11,096 nucleotides of DNA from Candidatus Sulfotelmatobacter sp. (GTDB lineage: Bacteria; Acidobacteriota; Terriglobia; Terriglobales; SbA1). Position 1 is the stretch's first letter. Each line of letters starts with the position of its first letter. The stretch lies in NCBI GenBank assembly GCA_030151135.1, contig JASLEQ010000506.1, positions 1 to 11,096 on the forward strand, written 5' to 3'. The position numbers and the translations under genes are program-made. This document shows positions 1 to 6,572 of the stretch, piece by piece. The notes beneath the pieces were generated by a model. It did not search any database, was not told where the DNA came from, and saw nothing but the letters and a program-made list of their open reading frames with translations.

Positions 1-648
1 CGCAGCCAGCGGTCCGACATGGTCGAGCGACGTCGAAAGGGGAATCACTCCCCGGCTGGGTACTCGCCCATAGGTGGGCTTCAGGCCCACGCATCCGCAC
101 AGGGCCGCCGGCTCGCGAATCGACCCCGCTGTATCAGTACCGATCGCAGCGTAAGCCATGCCCGCCGGAATCGCTGCAGCCGATCCGCCAGAGGAACCTC
201 CAGCAATCCGGCTCGAGTCCCAGGGGTTATGGATCTCCCCGAACTGGCTGATAAGCGAGCTTCCGCCGTAGGCGAACTCATGCAAATTCGTCTTTCCCAC
301 GATTACTGCTCCGGCCCGCCGTAAGCGCCGGACAATTTCGGCATCCTGCTCGGGGACTCGATTTGCGTGCAGCGCGCTCGCGGACGTTGTGCGGACGCCC
401 GCTGTGTCGATCAGGTCCTTCAAAGCAATCGGGATTCCGTGTAGCGGCCCGCGCCACTCGCCGCGTCCGATCTCCGCCTCCGCGGTGCGCGCCTCGGAAA
501 GAGCCGACTCGCCCATAGTCGTGATGAAGGCGTTCAGTGAAGGGTTTAATTTCTCGATACGGCTCAAGCAGTCGCGAGCGATGTCCACCGGAGAAATTTC
601 TCGCCGGCGGATTTGCTCTGAGACGATCGAAATGGGCGAGATTCCCAT
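1..648 (-). CDS. Amidase-signature family hydrolase (GatA-like), C-terminus cut by window edge
   Basis: This is the N-terminal 216 codons of an amidase-signature enzyme; the frame runs open off the left edge. The family hydrolyses or transfers amide nitrogen (GatA subunits, acylamidases). The translation shows the full signature: catalytic Lys77 in ALKD, the cis-Ser152 in GGSSGGSAAA and the nucleophile Ser176 in DTAGSIR, followed by GLKPTYGRV. The spacings of 75 and 24 residues equal those of characterised members (fatty acid amide hydrolase, GatA). The motif reads DTAGSIR, not the commoner DTGGSIR. The ATG at 648 gives a normal N-terminus (ISPISIVSEQIRRREISPVDIA) but lacks a clear Shine-Dalgarno. 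An in-frame TTG at 717 would add 23 residues. No gatB or gatC is visible, so a stand-alone amidase is as likely as a tRNA amidotransferase subunit. The gene is divergent from the aldehyde dehydrogenase. Family assignment is firm; substrate is unknown. Confidence 0.9.
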   Translation of the reverse strand, partial: MGISPISIVSEQIRRREISPVDIARDCLSRIEKLNPSLNAFITTMGESALSEARTAEAEIGRGEWRGPLHGIPIALKDLIDTAGVRTTSASALHANRVPEQDAEIVRRLRRAGAVIVGKTNLHEFAYGGSSLISQFGEIHNPWDSSRIAGGSSGGSAAAIPAGMAYAAIGTDTAGSIREPAALCGCVGLKPTYGRVPSRGVIPLSTSLDHVGPLAA

Positions 649-720
649 TATCTTCGCGAGCCATTCTAAAAGGTTTTTCGGGAATGGCTGGGCGAAATCG
701 TGGTGTCGTTTTTGCAAACC

Positions 721-748
721 GTGGCAAACTGCCCTGGCATCCTATAAT
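721..748 (+). promoter_or_regulatory. Putative sigma70-type promoter for the aldehyde dehydrogenase
   Basis: A perfect TATAAT lies at 743-748, 30 bp before the dehydrogenase ATG and inside the 130-bp divergent gap. The best -35 at suitable spacing is only GTGGCA at 721-726 (16-bp spacer), which is weak. A start of transcription near 755 would leave a leader of about 24 nt containing the purine-rich ribosome binding site. The -10 is strong but the -35 is not, so the call is moderate. Confidence 0.45.
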
Positions 749-778
749 GAAGAAAGTTTCGGTGGGGGCAAGGGCGAC

Positions 779-2224
779 ATGGCAGAGATGACGATCGCAC
801 CTGTTGCGACGCACGGCTTTTTTGTGGATGGTCGGTGGCAACAGGAGGGCGACACGATCGAGATCCACGCCCCCTACGACGGCAGCGTGATTGGCCGCAT
901 CACGCAAGGACGCCGCGAGCACGCTGAAGCCGCCATCGCCGCGGCCGTAAAGGCTTTTGGTACCACCCGCCGCCTCCCGGCCTTTGAGCGCCAGCGTGTC
1001 CTCCGCCAGATCTCTGCGTACATGGTCGAGCGCAAGGAGGAGTTCGCGCGCACCCTTGCACAAGAGGCCGGCAAGCCGATCAAGGCCGCTCGGACCGAAG
1101 TCGACCGGGCTATCTTCACCTTCAACGTTGCGGCTGAAGAAAGCACTCGAATTTACGGTGAGTATCTCCCGCTTGACTGGCAGGAATTCACGGCCGGCCG
1201 ATGGGGCATCGTCCGCCGTTTCCCGCTCGGCCCCGTTGCTGGAATTACCCCATTCAATTTCCCCATCAATCTCGTCGCCCACAAAGTCGCACCGGCCATT
1301 GCCGCTGGATGTCCCATGGTCCTCAAACCGGCGCCGCAGACGCCGCTGTGTTCACTCCTCTTGGCCGAATGCGTGCAGCAGGCCGGTTGGCCCGATGGCG
1401 GTCTCAACGTCCTTCCGTTGTCGAACGACGATGCCAGTCTTCTGGTTACCGATGACCGCATTAGACTCATTAGCTTCACCGGCAGCGTCCCCGTCGGTTG
1501 GGACATCAAGCGCCGCGCCGGAAAGAAGAAGGTAGTGCTCGAGCTGGGAGGAAACGCGGCTGTCATCGTCCACAGCGATGCCGATCTAGCCTACGCCGCC
1601 GAGCGCTGTGTCGCTGGAGGCTTTGGATATGCCGGTCAAACCTGCGTCTCGGTCCAGCGCATCCTCGTAGAACAGTCCGTTTATGGCAAGTTCACCGATC
1701 TTCTGGTGGAAGGGGTGAAGATGCTGAAATCGGGTGATCCGCTCGAGGAAACAACCGACGTGGGTCCACTCATCCGCGAAAGCGACGCCATCCGCACCGT
1801 CAATTGGATCGACGAAGCAGTTCGTGGCGGGGCCCGCTTGCTCTGCGGCGGCACCAGAAAGAAGTCTGTTGTCGAGCCCACCGTTCTCACCGGGACCAAG
1901 CCTGACATGAAAGTAAACTGTCAGGAGATCTTTGGACCGGTGGTTACAGTCGAGCCCTACACGACCTTTGATCAGGCTCTACGCCAGGTAAATAACTCCA
2001 CCTACGGCCTGCAGGCTGGCATCTTCACACGAGATGCGAAGCTTCTTTTCCAGGCATACGAAGAGTTGGAAGTCGGCGGCGTTATCGCCGGGGACGTTCC
2101 GTCTTTTCGTATCGATCACATGCCTTACGGTGGAGTTAAAGATTCCGGACTCGGCCGGGAAGGTCTTCGCTATGCCATCGAAGAAATGACTGAGCCCAAG
2201 CTGCTGGTCATGAACCTGAGGTAG
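779..2224 (+). CDS. NAD(P)-dependent aldehyde dehydrogenase
   Basis: The product is a complete 481-residue aldehyde dehydrogenase, the usual length for the superfamily, oxidising an aldehyde to an acid with NAD(P)+ in the cytoplasm. Catalytic features are all present: oxyanion-hole Asn160 in ITPFNFPIN, cofactor-binding Lys183 in VLKPAPQTP, the SFTGS loop at about 232-236, general-base Glu255 in LELGGN and nucleophile Cys289 in GYAGQTCVSVQRI. The QTCVSVQRI motif and the C-terminal HMPYGGVKDSGLGREG resemble the lactaldehyde/phosphonoacetaldehyde/GAPN-like branch. That subfamily call is from memory, and the substrate is not determined. The ATG at 779 is chosen because AAGGG sits 4 nt upstream and homology begins just after it. 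The frame is open further upstream to an ATG at 389, but that stretch is antisense to the amidase. An ATG at 788 is a possible alternative. The stop TAG lies inside a short inverted repeat. Confidence 0.93.
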   Translation: MAEMTIAPVATHGFFVDGRWQQEGDTIEIHAPYDGSVIGRITQGRREHAEAAIAAAVKAFGTTRRLPAFERQRVLRQISAYMVERKEEFARTLAQEAGKPIKAARTEVDRAIFTFNVAAEESTRIYGEYLPLDWQEFTAGRWGIVRRFPLGPVAGITPFNFPINLVAHKVAPAIAAGCPMVLKPAPQTPLCSLLLAECVQQAGWPDGGLNVLPLSNDDASLLVTDDRIRLISFTGSVPVGWDIKRRAGKKKVVLELGGNAAVIVHSDADLAYAAERCVAGGFGYAGQTCVSVQRILVEQSVYGKFTDLLVEGVKMLKSGDPLEETTDVGPLIRESDAIRTVNWIDEAVRGGARLLCGGTRKKSVVEPTVLTGTKPDMKVNCQEIFGPVVTVEPYTTFDQALRQVNNSTYGLQAGIFTRDAKLLFQAYEELEVGGVIAGDVPSFRIDHMPYGGVKDSGLGREGLRYAIEEMTEPKLLVMNLR

Positions 2225-2247
2225 AAGCTGTTACCTACTAGCTTCTA
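2222..2247. repeat. Inverted repeat overlapping the dehydrogenase stop codon
   Basis: TAGAAGCT at 2222-2229 is matched by AGCTTCTA at 2240-2247, an 8-bp perfect stem around a 10-nt loop. The first arm contains the TAG stop codon. No T-run follows, so a classical intrinsic terminator is not supported. Both arms belong to the same AGCTAGAAGC word family found at 2335-2360 and 6537-6564. Confidence 0.6.
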
Positions 2248-2287
2248 GCCAACCTTGTCCGGATTTTCTGCGCTCTCGTTTTCTCTC

Positions 2288-2306
2288 GCCGACAATGCGG
2301 GTCGGC
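2288..2306. other. Hairpin in spacer, possible weak terminator
   Basis: GCCGAC (2288-2293) and GTCGGC (2301-2306) form a perfect 6-bp GC-rich stem with a 7-nt loop, 64 bp after the dehydrogenase stop. It is followed by ACAGTTGATACG rather than a T-tract, so it may be a 3'-end stabiliser or factor-dependent stop, not a canonical terminator. Confidence 0.4.
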
Positions 2307-2334
2307 ACAGTTGATACGAAGAGTAAAAAGTTTT

Positions 2335-2360
2335 AGCTGAGAGCTAGAAGCTACGAAGCT
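2335..2360. repeat. AGCTAGAAGCT-type short repeat cluster
   Basis: The stretch contains AGCT at 2335-2338, AGCTAGAAGCT at 2342-2352 and AAGCT at 2356-2360, a degenerate tandem of the word that also occurs at 2222-2247 and at the actB-actC junction. It has no coding role. It is best read as a copy of a dispersed intergenic repeat. Confidence 0.55.
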
Positions 2361-2412
2361 TTCACGCGTTGCAAAACTCAACATTTTTCCAGTAACGCTC
2401 CCGTCGTAATTT

Positions 2413-2424
2413 TTTCTCGAGAAA
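2413..2424. promoter_or_regulatory. Perfect 12-bp palindrome, candidate operator of the ACIII operon
   Basis: TTTCTCGAGAAA is an exact 12-bp palindrome ending 13 bp before the -35 box of the operon promoter, centred at roughly -54 to the expected transcription start. Size, symmetry and position suit a dimeric transcription factor, and the location suits an activator. No regulator gene lies in the window and the motif is not one I can name, so the function is inference. Confidence 0.4.
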
Positions 2425-2437
2425 TTTCCAAAAACTC

Positions 2438-2466
2438 GCGACAAAGCTCCTCGGAATATTTATAAT
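2438..2466 (+). promoter_or_regulatory. Sigma70-type promoter of the ACIII operon
   Basis: A perfect TATAAT (2461-2466) is preceded at an ideal 17-bp spacing by GCGACA (2438-2443), which matches TTGACA at four positions including the ACA end. Transcription would begin near 2473, giving a leader of about 107 nt before actA that contains one hairpin. This is the only strong promoter seen ahead of the operon. Confidence 0.65.
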
Positions 2467-2532
2467 CTCCAGTTTCGCTAACGAACCGGAAACCTCTGTG
2501 GGTGGTTTCTGCTCGAAAAATTGATGCTCTGA

Positions 2533-2549
2533 CGACGGATATGCCGTCG
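2533..2549 (+). promoter_or_regulatory. Hairpin in the actA 5' leader
   Basis: CGACGG (2533-2538) and CCGTCG (2544-2549) form a perfect 6-bp stem with an ATATG loop, 30 nt upstream of the actA start. It may be a leader-stabilising structure. No riboswitch class is recognised and no T-run follows. Confidence 0.4.
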
Positions 2550-2579
2550 GGTCTCTTCAGCCAGATCTCATAAAGAGAA

Positions 2580-3311
2580 ATGTCGCAGATCTTTCATCGC
2601 AGCACCAATTCGCTGTCGCGCGCCAGTATCTTCGGTGCTGTCTTCATCGTTGCTGGCTTGATCTGGGTTGCGTATGCAATTCAGGGATCGCCATTCATCA
2701 CTTATGCGGGAGTCCGCAAGCCTCAGCCGGTCCCCTTCAGTCATCAACATCACGTTACCGGTCTCGGCATCGATTGCCGTTACTGTCACACCTCGGTCGA
2801 GAATTCGAGCTTTGCTGGAATTCCCCCGACGAAGACCTGCATGAATTGCCATTCGCAGATTTGGACCAACGCCAAGCTGCTGGAGCCTGTCCGCGCCAGC
2901 TACCGCTCCGGCGAATCGCTGCAGTGGACCCGGGTCAATCAACTCCCTGATTTCGTTTACTTCAATCACAGCATTCACGTCACCAAGGGCGTCGGCTGTA
3001 ACACCTGTCACGGCCCGGTAGATCAGATGCCCCTTATGTATCAATACGCATCGCTGCAGATGGAGTGGTGCCTGAGTTGCCATCGCGATCCGGGTAAAAA
3101 CCTTCGCCCGCGCGACCAGGTCTTCAATATGCGATACCAGCCGCCCTCGACCGCTAATCCGGTCGCCGTCGACGGCAAGGCATTTACCGATCAGGATTCG
3201 TTGGGAGAATATCTGATCACCAAGTATCAGGTTCGTACCGGAAGGATAAAGACTACCGATGGACAGCACGGCGTGAGCGATATCACCGCTTGCAGCACCT
3301 GCCATCGCTAA
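2580..3311 (+). CDS. actA: ACIII subunit ActA, membrane-anchored pentaheme cytochrome c
   Basis: ActA is the pentaheme cytochrome of alternative complex III and carries electrons from the ActB iron-sulfur chain toward ActE and cytochrome c on the outer face of the cytoplasmic membrane. The 243-residue protein has five CXXCH haem sites: CRYCH 66-70, CMNCH 87-91, CNTCH 140-144, CLSCH 164-168 and CSTCH 238-242. A single hydrophobic segment at about 16-35 acts as an uncleaved signal anchor. Extra histidines (FSHQHH 53-58, FNHSIH 128-133) are available as distal haem ligands. Haem number, order and length match the ActA family. The start has only a weak purine stretch (AAAGAGAA) directly before it. 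It is the first gene of the operon, behind a TATAAT promoter and a leader of about 107 nt, and is separated from actB by an unusually long 150-bp gap. Confidence 0.95.
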   Translation: MSQIFHRSTNSLSRASIFGAVFIVAGLIWVAYAIQGSPFITYAGVRKPQPVPFSHQHHVTGLGIDCRYCHTSVENSSFAGIPPTKTCMNCHSQIWTNAKLLEPVRASYRSGESLQWTRVNQLPDFVYFNHSIHVTKGVGCNTCHGPVDQMPLMYQYASLQMEWCLSCHRDPGKNLRPRDQVFNMRYQPPSTANPVAVDGKAFTDQDSLGEYLITKYQVRTGRIKTTDGQHGVSDITACSTCHR

Positions 3312-3461
3312 TGGATCGAGCACAATTTCACTCGTGCCACTAGGATCAGGCGTACGGTCTTAGAGTTGGAGAAGCCGCGAAGCGGTCAGATGTGAAAGTC
3401 CGGCTCTGTGCGGTGAAAGCGAAGAGATGAACCATCCCCTTAGGGATGAAACTGTTGGCTC
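3312..3461. repeat. Structured 150-bp spacer between actA and actB, probable small repeat element
   Basis: No gene is evident. The right half contains CCGC-GAA-GCGG (3375-3385), a weak CCG...CGG stem near 3400-3412 and the perfect hairpin CATCCC-CTTA-GGGATG (3433-3448). All are set among similar words (ATGTGAAAG, GGTGAAAG, GATGAAAC). Successive small hairpins, each trailed by a GAAA word, look like a dispersed intergenic element, not random spacer. The element would be transcribed within the operon and ends 13 nt before the actB start. The repeat identity is an impression from sequence texture and is unproven. Confidence 0.4.
3433..3448 (+). promoter_or_regulatory. Perfect hairpin just upstream of the actB start
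   Basis: CATCCC (3433-3438) pairs exactly with GGGATG (3443-3448) around a CTTA loop, ending 13 nt before the actB ATG. No good Shine-Dalgarno is seen between the hairpin and the ATG, so the structure could affect actB translation or mRNA stability. No T-run follows, arguing against a terminator. Confidence 0.45.
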
Positions 3462-6400
3462 ATGACGAACGAAGACAAAAATAACGGCGGGCTGATCCAG
3501 ATTAAAACGCAAGAAGATGTGTGCCCCGGCAAAAGGCTCGAGCTGGCCACGGTCCGCGAAAAAATGGACGCGGCCACCGCGCATGACGCGCGCGAAAAAA
3601 CTGGTCCCGAATATTGGCGCTCCCTCGAAGAGCTCGCCGGCAGCCCCGCGTTTCAGGAAGCTCTGCACCGCGAATTTCCCAAAGGCGCTTCCGAATGGCT
3701 CGACAAAGCCTCCCGCCGCGGATTCCTCAAAGTAATGGGTGCGTCGCTCGGCCTGGCTGGTATGACCGGATGCGTGAAGCTTCCTCTCGAACCCATCGTT
3801 CCGTACGTCCGTCAGCCGGAAAACGTCATTCCGGGCCGCCCGCAGTACTACGCCACTGCGATGACTCTGAGCGGTTACGCGCAGCCGCTGTTGGTGGAAA
3901 GCCATCTCGGACGTCCGACCAAGCTTGAAGGACACGACCAGCATCCCGCATCGATGGGCGCTGCTGATATCTTCGCGCATGCCTCGCTGTTGGCCATGTA
4001 CGATCCTGATCGCTCGCAAACGGTCGTGTCCATGGGGGATGTGCGCTCTTGGCAAGGGTTCATGTCGGCCATTCGAGGCCCGCTGGCCGCTCAAAGGTCG
4101 CTGCAAGGTGCGGGCGTCCGCATTCTGACCACGACCATCTCTTCGCCCACGCTCTCCGATCAGATTCGCAATTTCCTGAAGGCGTATCCCCAGGCGAAGT
4201 GGCATGTGTACGAGCCGGTCAATCGCGACAATGCGCTCGAAGGCGCCAAGATGGCGTTCGGTCAGCCGGTTGAGACGCGCTACGACTTCACCAAGGCGGA
4301 CGTCATTGTTTCGCTCGATGCCGATTTTCTTTATGGCGGCTTCCCCGGCAGCGTGAAGTACATCCGCGACTTCGCCAGCCGCCGCAATCCTGACGGCAAC
4401 ATGAACCGCCTTTACATGATCGAGAGTATGCCCACGGCTACCGGTGCGAAGGCGGATCACCGTATCCCGATGACTCCGGCTCCCTTGGCGGCATTCGCCG
4501 CCGATCTTTCCGGACTCCTCGGGGCAATTTCTCGTGGCAGCGTCGCTGGCGATGTAAACACGTCGGTGTACAAGATTGGGAAAGACTTGCAAGCCGATAA
4601 GAGAGCGAGCGTCGTGGTTGCTGGCGATCACTTGCCCCCCGAAGTCCACGCGCTTGCCCACGCGATGAATGCGCAGCTCGGCAATGTCGGCAAGACCGTC
4701 TTCTATACCGAACCGGTCGACGCCAATCCAGTCAATCAAATCGATTCTTTGAAGGATCTCGTCGCCGACATCGAGGCAGGCAAGGTTGACCTGCTGATCA
4801 TCGTCGGTGGCAACCCGGTCTACGACGCTCCTGCCGATCTGAATTTTGCCGGACTGATGAAGAGTGGCAAAGTTCCCGTCCGCGTGCATCACGGTCTTTA
4901 TCAGGACGAAACTGCCGAGCTCTGCCAGTGGCATGTTCCTGCGACACACGAGCTCGAATCCTGGGGCGATGCCCGCGCGTACGACGGTACCGTCAGCATC
5001 ATTCAGCCGCTGATTGCTCCGCTTTATAACGGCAAGAGCGCCGTCGAATTCATGGCGATGCTCTCCGGTCAGGGTGACACGACCGGCTATGAGCTCGTTC
5101 GCTCCTACTGGCAGAAGCAGCACTCGGGCTCTGACTTCGAGCAGTTCTGGCGCAAGTCGCTGCACGATGGCTGGATCGAAGGCACAACATTCGCGCCGAA
5201 GAACCTGACGGCGAAAGCTGCGTCCCCGGGCAAAGAGACGCAATCAAATTCCAGCGCCATCGAGCTCAACATTCGTCGCGATCCCACGATCTACGACGGC
5301 CAGTTCTCCAACAACGGCTGGCTGCAGGAACTTCCCAAGCCGATGTCGAAGCTGACCTGGGACAACGCCGTGCTCATCGGCCCGAAGATGGCCGACCGTC
5401 TGCAACTCGCCGCGAAAGATGTTGTCGAACTCGAACTGAACGGCAGGAAACTCAAAGGCGCCGTATGGATTCAGGCCGGACATCCCGACAACTTCGTCAG
5501 CATCACGCTCGGTTACGGTCGCACCCGCGCCGGCCGCGTCGGCACCGGGCAAGGCTTCAACGCCTACGAATTCCGCACCAGCGCCAATCCATGGACTGCC
5601 ACCGGCGTCCAGATTCGCAAAACTGGCGACACTTACGAGTTGGCATCCACCCAGGGAATGCAGTCAATGGACACCCCAGACGGCGGACACCGTCCGCTCG
5701 TGCGCGAGACCAGCCTCGACGAATACAAGAAGCATCCCGATTTCGCGAACGAGGAAGAAGGTAGCCCCGCCAGAGACGTCACACTCTACCCCAACTACGA
5801 ATATGAAAAAGAGGTGTACGCCTGGGGCATGGCGATCGACCTCAACAAGTGCGTCGGCTGCAACAGTTGCATCATTGCGTGCCAGTCGGAAAACAATATT
5901 GCCGTAGTGGGCAAGGAGCAGACTCTGCTCGGCCGGCACATGCACTGGATCCGCGTCGACGCTTATTATCAGGGCGACCGCGACAACCCTAAGGCTTATT
6001 TCCAGCCCGTCCCTTGCATGCAGTGCGAGAACGCGCCGTGTGAAGTAGTTTGCCCGGTTGGAGCCACAAGCCACACGACCGAAGGCCTGAACGACATGAT
6101 TTACAACCGGTGCGTGGGCACGCGCTACTGCTCCAACAACTGTCCTTACAAGGTACGGCGATTCAATTTCCTACTCTTCTCGGATTGGGATACGAAGCAG
6201 TACAAGATGATGCGCAATCCCGATGTCACCGTGCGCAGCCGCGGCGTAATGGAAAAGTGTTCCTACTGCGTTCAGCGCATCAGCGAGCGCCGCATCGATA
6301 CCGAGACGGCTACCGTACGCGAAGGCAAGGAAATCCGTATCGGGGACGAATTGCAGACTGCTTGCCAGCAGACGTGCCCGGCAGACGCAATCATGTTCGG

Positions 6401-6542
6401 AAACATCAACGATCCGAACAGCAACGTTTCGAAGTGGAAGGCGCGCTCGCTTAATTACAGCTTGCTGGGCGAGTTGAATACCCGCCCGCGCACAACGTAT
6501 TTGGCGGAAGTCAGAAACCCAAACCCTGAATTGGAAAGCTAG
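3462..6542 (+). CDS. actB: ACIII subunit ActB, fused molybdopterin-oxidoreductase-like and four-cluster ferredoxin protein
   Basis: ActB is the large extracytoplasmic subunit of ACIII and relays electrons from the quinol site in ActC to the ActA haems. The 1026-residue product starts with an extended N-terminus (YWRSLEELAGSPAF near 50) and a twin-arginine motif SRRGFLK at 84-90. A hydrophobic stretch ends in a lipobox-like MTGC (Cys104). This matches the extended-Tat type seen in MoCo/4Fe-4S proteins. Residues ~110-740 are molybdopterin-oxidoreductase-like but lack the N-terminal Fe-S cysteines, as expected for ActB, which has no molybdenum cofactor. Residues ~785-1000 hold 15 cluster cysteines: 797/800/803/807, 852/855/860/864, 884/890/894, 933/936 and 968/972. 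That number fits three [4Fe-4S] plus one [3Fe-4S]. The NRCVGTRYC group supplies only three cysteines, as in the family. The first ATG lacks a good Shine-Dalgarno, so an internal start (Met35) cannot be excluded. The stop TAG is provided by a tandem repeat. Confidence 0.95.
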   Translation: MTNEDKNNGGLIQIKTQEDVCPGKRLELATVREKMDAATAHDAREKTGPEYWRSLEELAGSPAFQEALHREFPKGASEWLDKASRRGFLKVMGASLGLAGMTGCVKLPLEPIVPYVRQPENVIPGRPQYYATAMTLSGYAQPLLVESHLGRPTKLEGHDQHPASMGAADIFAHASLLAMYDPDRSQTVVSMGDVRSWQGFMSAIRGPLAAQRSLQGAGVRILTTTISSPTLSDQIRNFLKAYPQAKWHVYEPVNRDNALEGAKMAFGQPVETRYDFTKADVIVSLDADFLYGGFPGSVKYIRDFASRRNPDGNMNRLYMIESMPTATGAKADHRIPMTPAPLAAFAADLSGLLGAISRGSVAGDVNTSVYKIGKDLQADKRASVVVAGDHLPPEVHALAHAMNAQLGNVGKTVFYTEPVDANPVNQIDSLKDLVADIEAGKVDLLIIVGGNPVYDAPADLNFAGLMKSGKVPVRVHHGLYQDETAELCQWHVPATHELESWGDARAYDGTVSIIQPLIAPLYNGKSAVEFMAMLSGQGDTTGYELVRSYWQKQHSGSDFEQFWRKSLHDGWIEGTTFAPKNLTAKAASPGKETQSNSSAIELNIRRDPTIYDGQFSNNGWLQELPKPMSKLTWDNAVLIGPKMADRLQLAAKDVVELELNGRKLKGAVWIQAGHPDNFVSITLGYGRTRAGRVGTGQGFNAYEFRTSANPWTATGVQIRKTGDTYELASTQGMQSMDTPDGGHRPLVRETSLDEYKKHPDFANEEEGSPARDVTLYPNYEYEKEVYAWGMAIDLNKCVGCNSCIIACQSENNIAVVGKEQTLLGRHMHWIRVDAYYQGDRDNPKAYFQPVPCMQCENAPCEVVCPVGATSHTTEGLNDMIYNRCVGTRYCSNNCPYKVRRFNFLLFSDWDTKQYKMMRNPDVTVRSRGVMEKCSYCVQRISERRIDTETATVREGKEIRIGDELQTACQQTCPADAIMFGNINDPNSNVSKWKARSLNYSLLGELNTRPRTTYLAEVRNPNPELES

Positions 6543-6564
6543 AAGCCAGGAGCTAGAAGCCAGA
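6537..6564. repeat. Tandem 14-bp repeat spanning the actB stop and the actB-actC spacer
   Basis: AGCTAGAAGCCAGG (6537-6550) and AGCTAGAAGCCAGA (6551-6564) are direct repeats differing at one base, followed by a partial third unit AGCTGAGC up to the actC ATG at 6573. The first unit contains the last codons and TAG stop of actB. The only AGGAG (6548-6552) is 20 nt from the actC start, too far for an ordinary ribosome binding site. The same word occurs at 2222-2247 and 2335-2360. Confidence 0.8.
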
Positions 6565-6572
6565 AGCTGAGC

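Larger units (their letters stand above)
2225..2579. other. Gene-free spacer between the dehydrogenase and the ACIII operon
   Basis: I see no credible coding sequence in these 355 bases; the only open frame is a short antisense one without family features. The spacer holds the inverted repeat at the dehydrogenase stop and a GCCGAC/GTCGGC hairpin (2288-2306). It also holds a second AGCTAGAAGC repeat cluster (2335-2360), a perfect 12-bp palindrome (2413-2424), a promoter (2438-2466) and a leader hairpin (2533-2549). Confidence 0.75.

Noticed and set aside
389..778. 130-codon upstream extension of the aldehyde dehydrogenase frame
   Set aside because: The extension is antisense to the amidase coding region and does not resemble an aldehyde dehydrogenase N-terminus; the ATG at 779 has a ribosome binding site and a promoter just upstream.
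278..1282. 334-codon minus-strand frame overlapping the amidase and dehydrogenase
   Set aside because: It lies in a different frame from the real amidase and runs antisense into the dehydrogenase; there are no domain features.
2222..2247. Inverted repeat at the dehydrogenase stop as a rho-independent terminator
   Set aside because: The stem is AT-rich at its end and no T-tract follows; it fits the repeat family better.
3446..3484. 12-codon mini-frame (MKLLAHDERRQK) overlapping the actB start, possible leader peptide
   Set aside because: Its ATG is in the hairpin arm, and there is no good ribosome binding site or attenuator-like structure after it.
3360..5243. Very long minus-strand open frame (627 codons) opposite actB
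   Set aside because: It is antisense to a gene with unmistakable ActB motifs, its translation is Arg/His-rich without domains, and such open antisense frames are common in GC-rich codon usage.
3462..6542. ActB as an active molybdoenzyme
   Set aside because: The N-terminal [4Fe-4S] cysteine motif of catalytic molybdopterin oxidoreductases is missing, and the operon context and fused ferredoxin domain identify ACIII, whose ActB holds no molybdenum cofactor.
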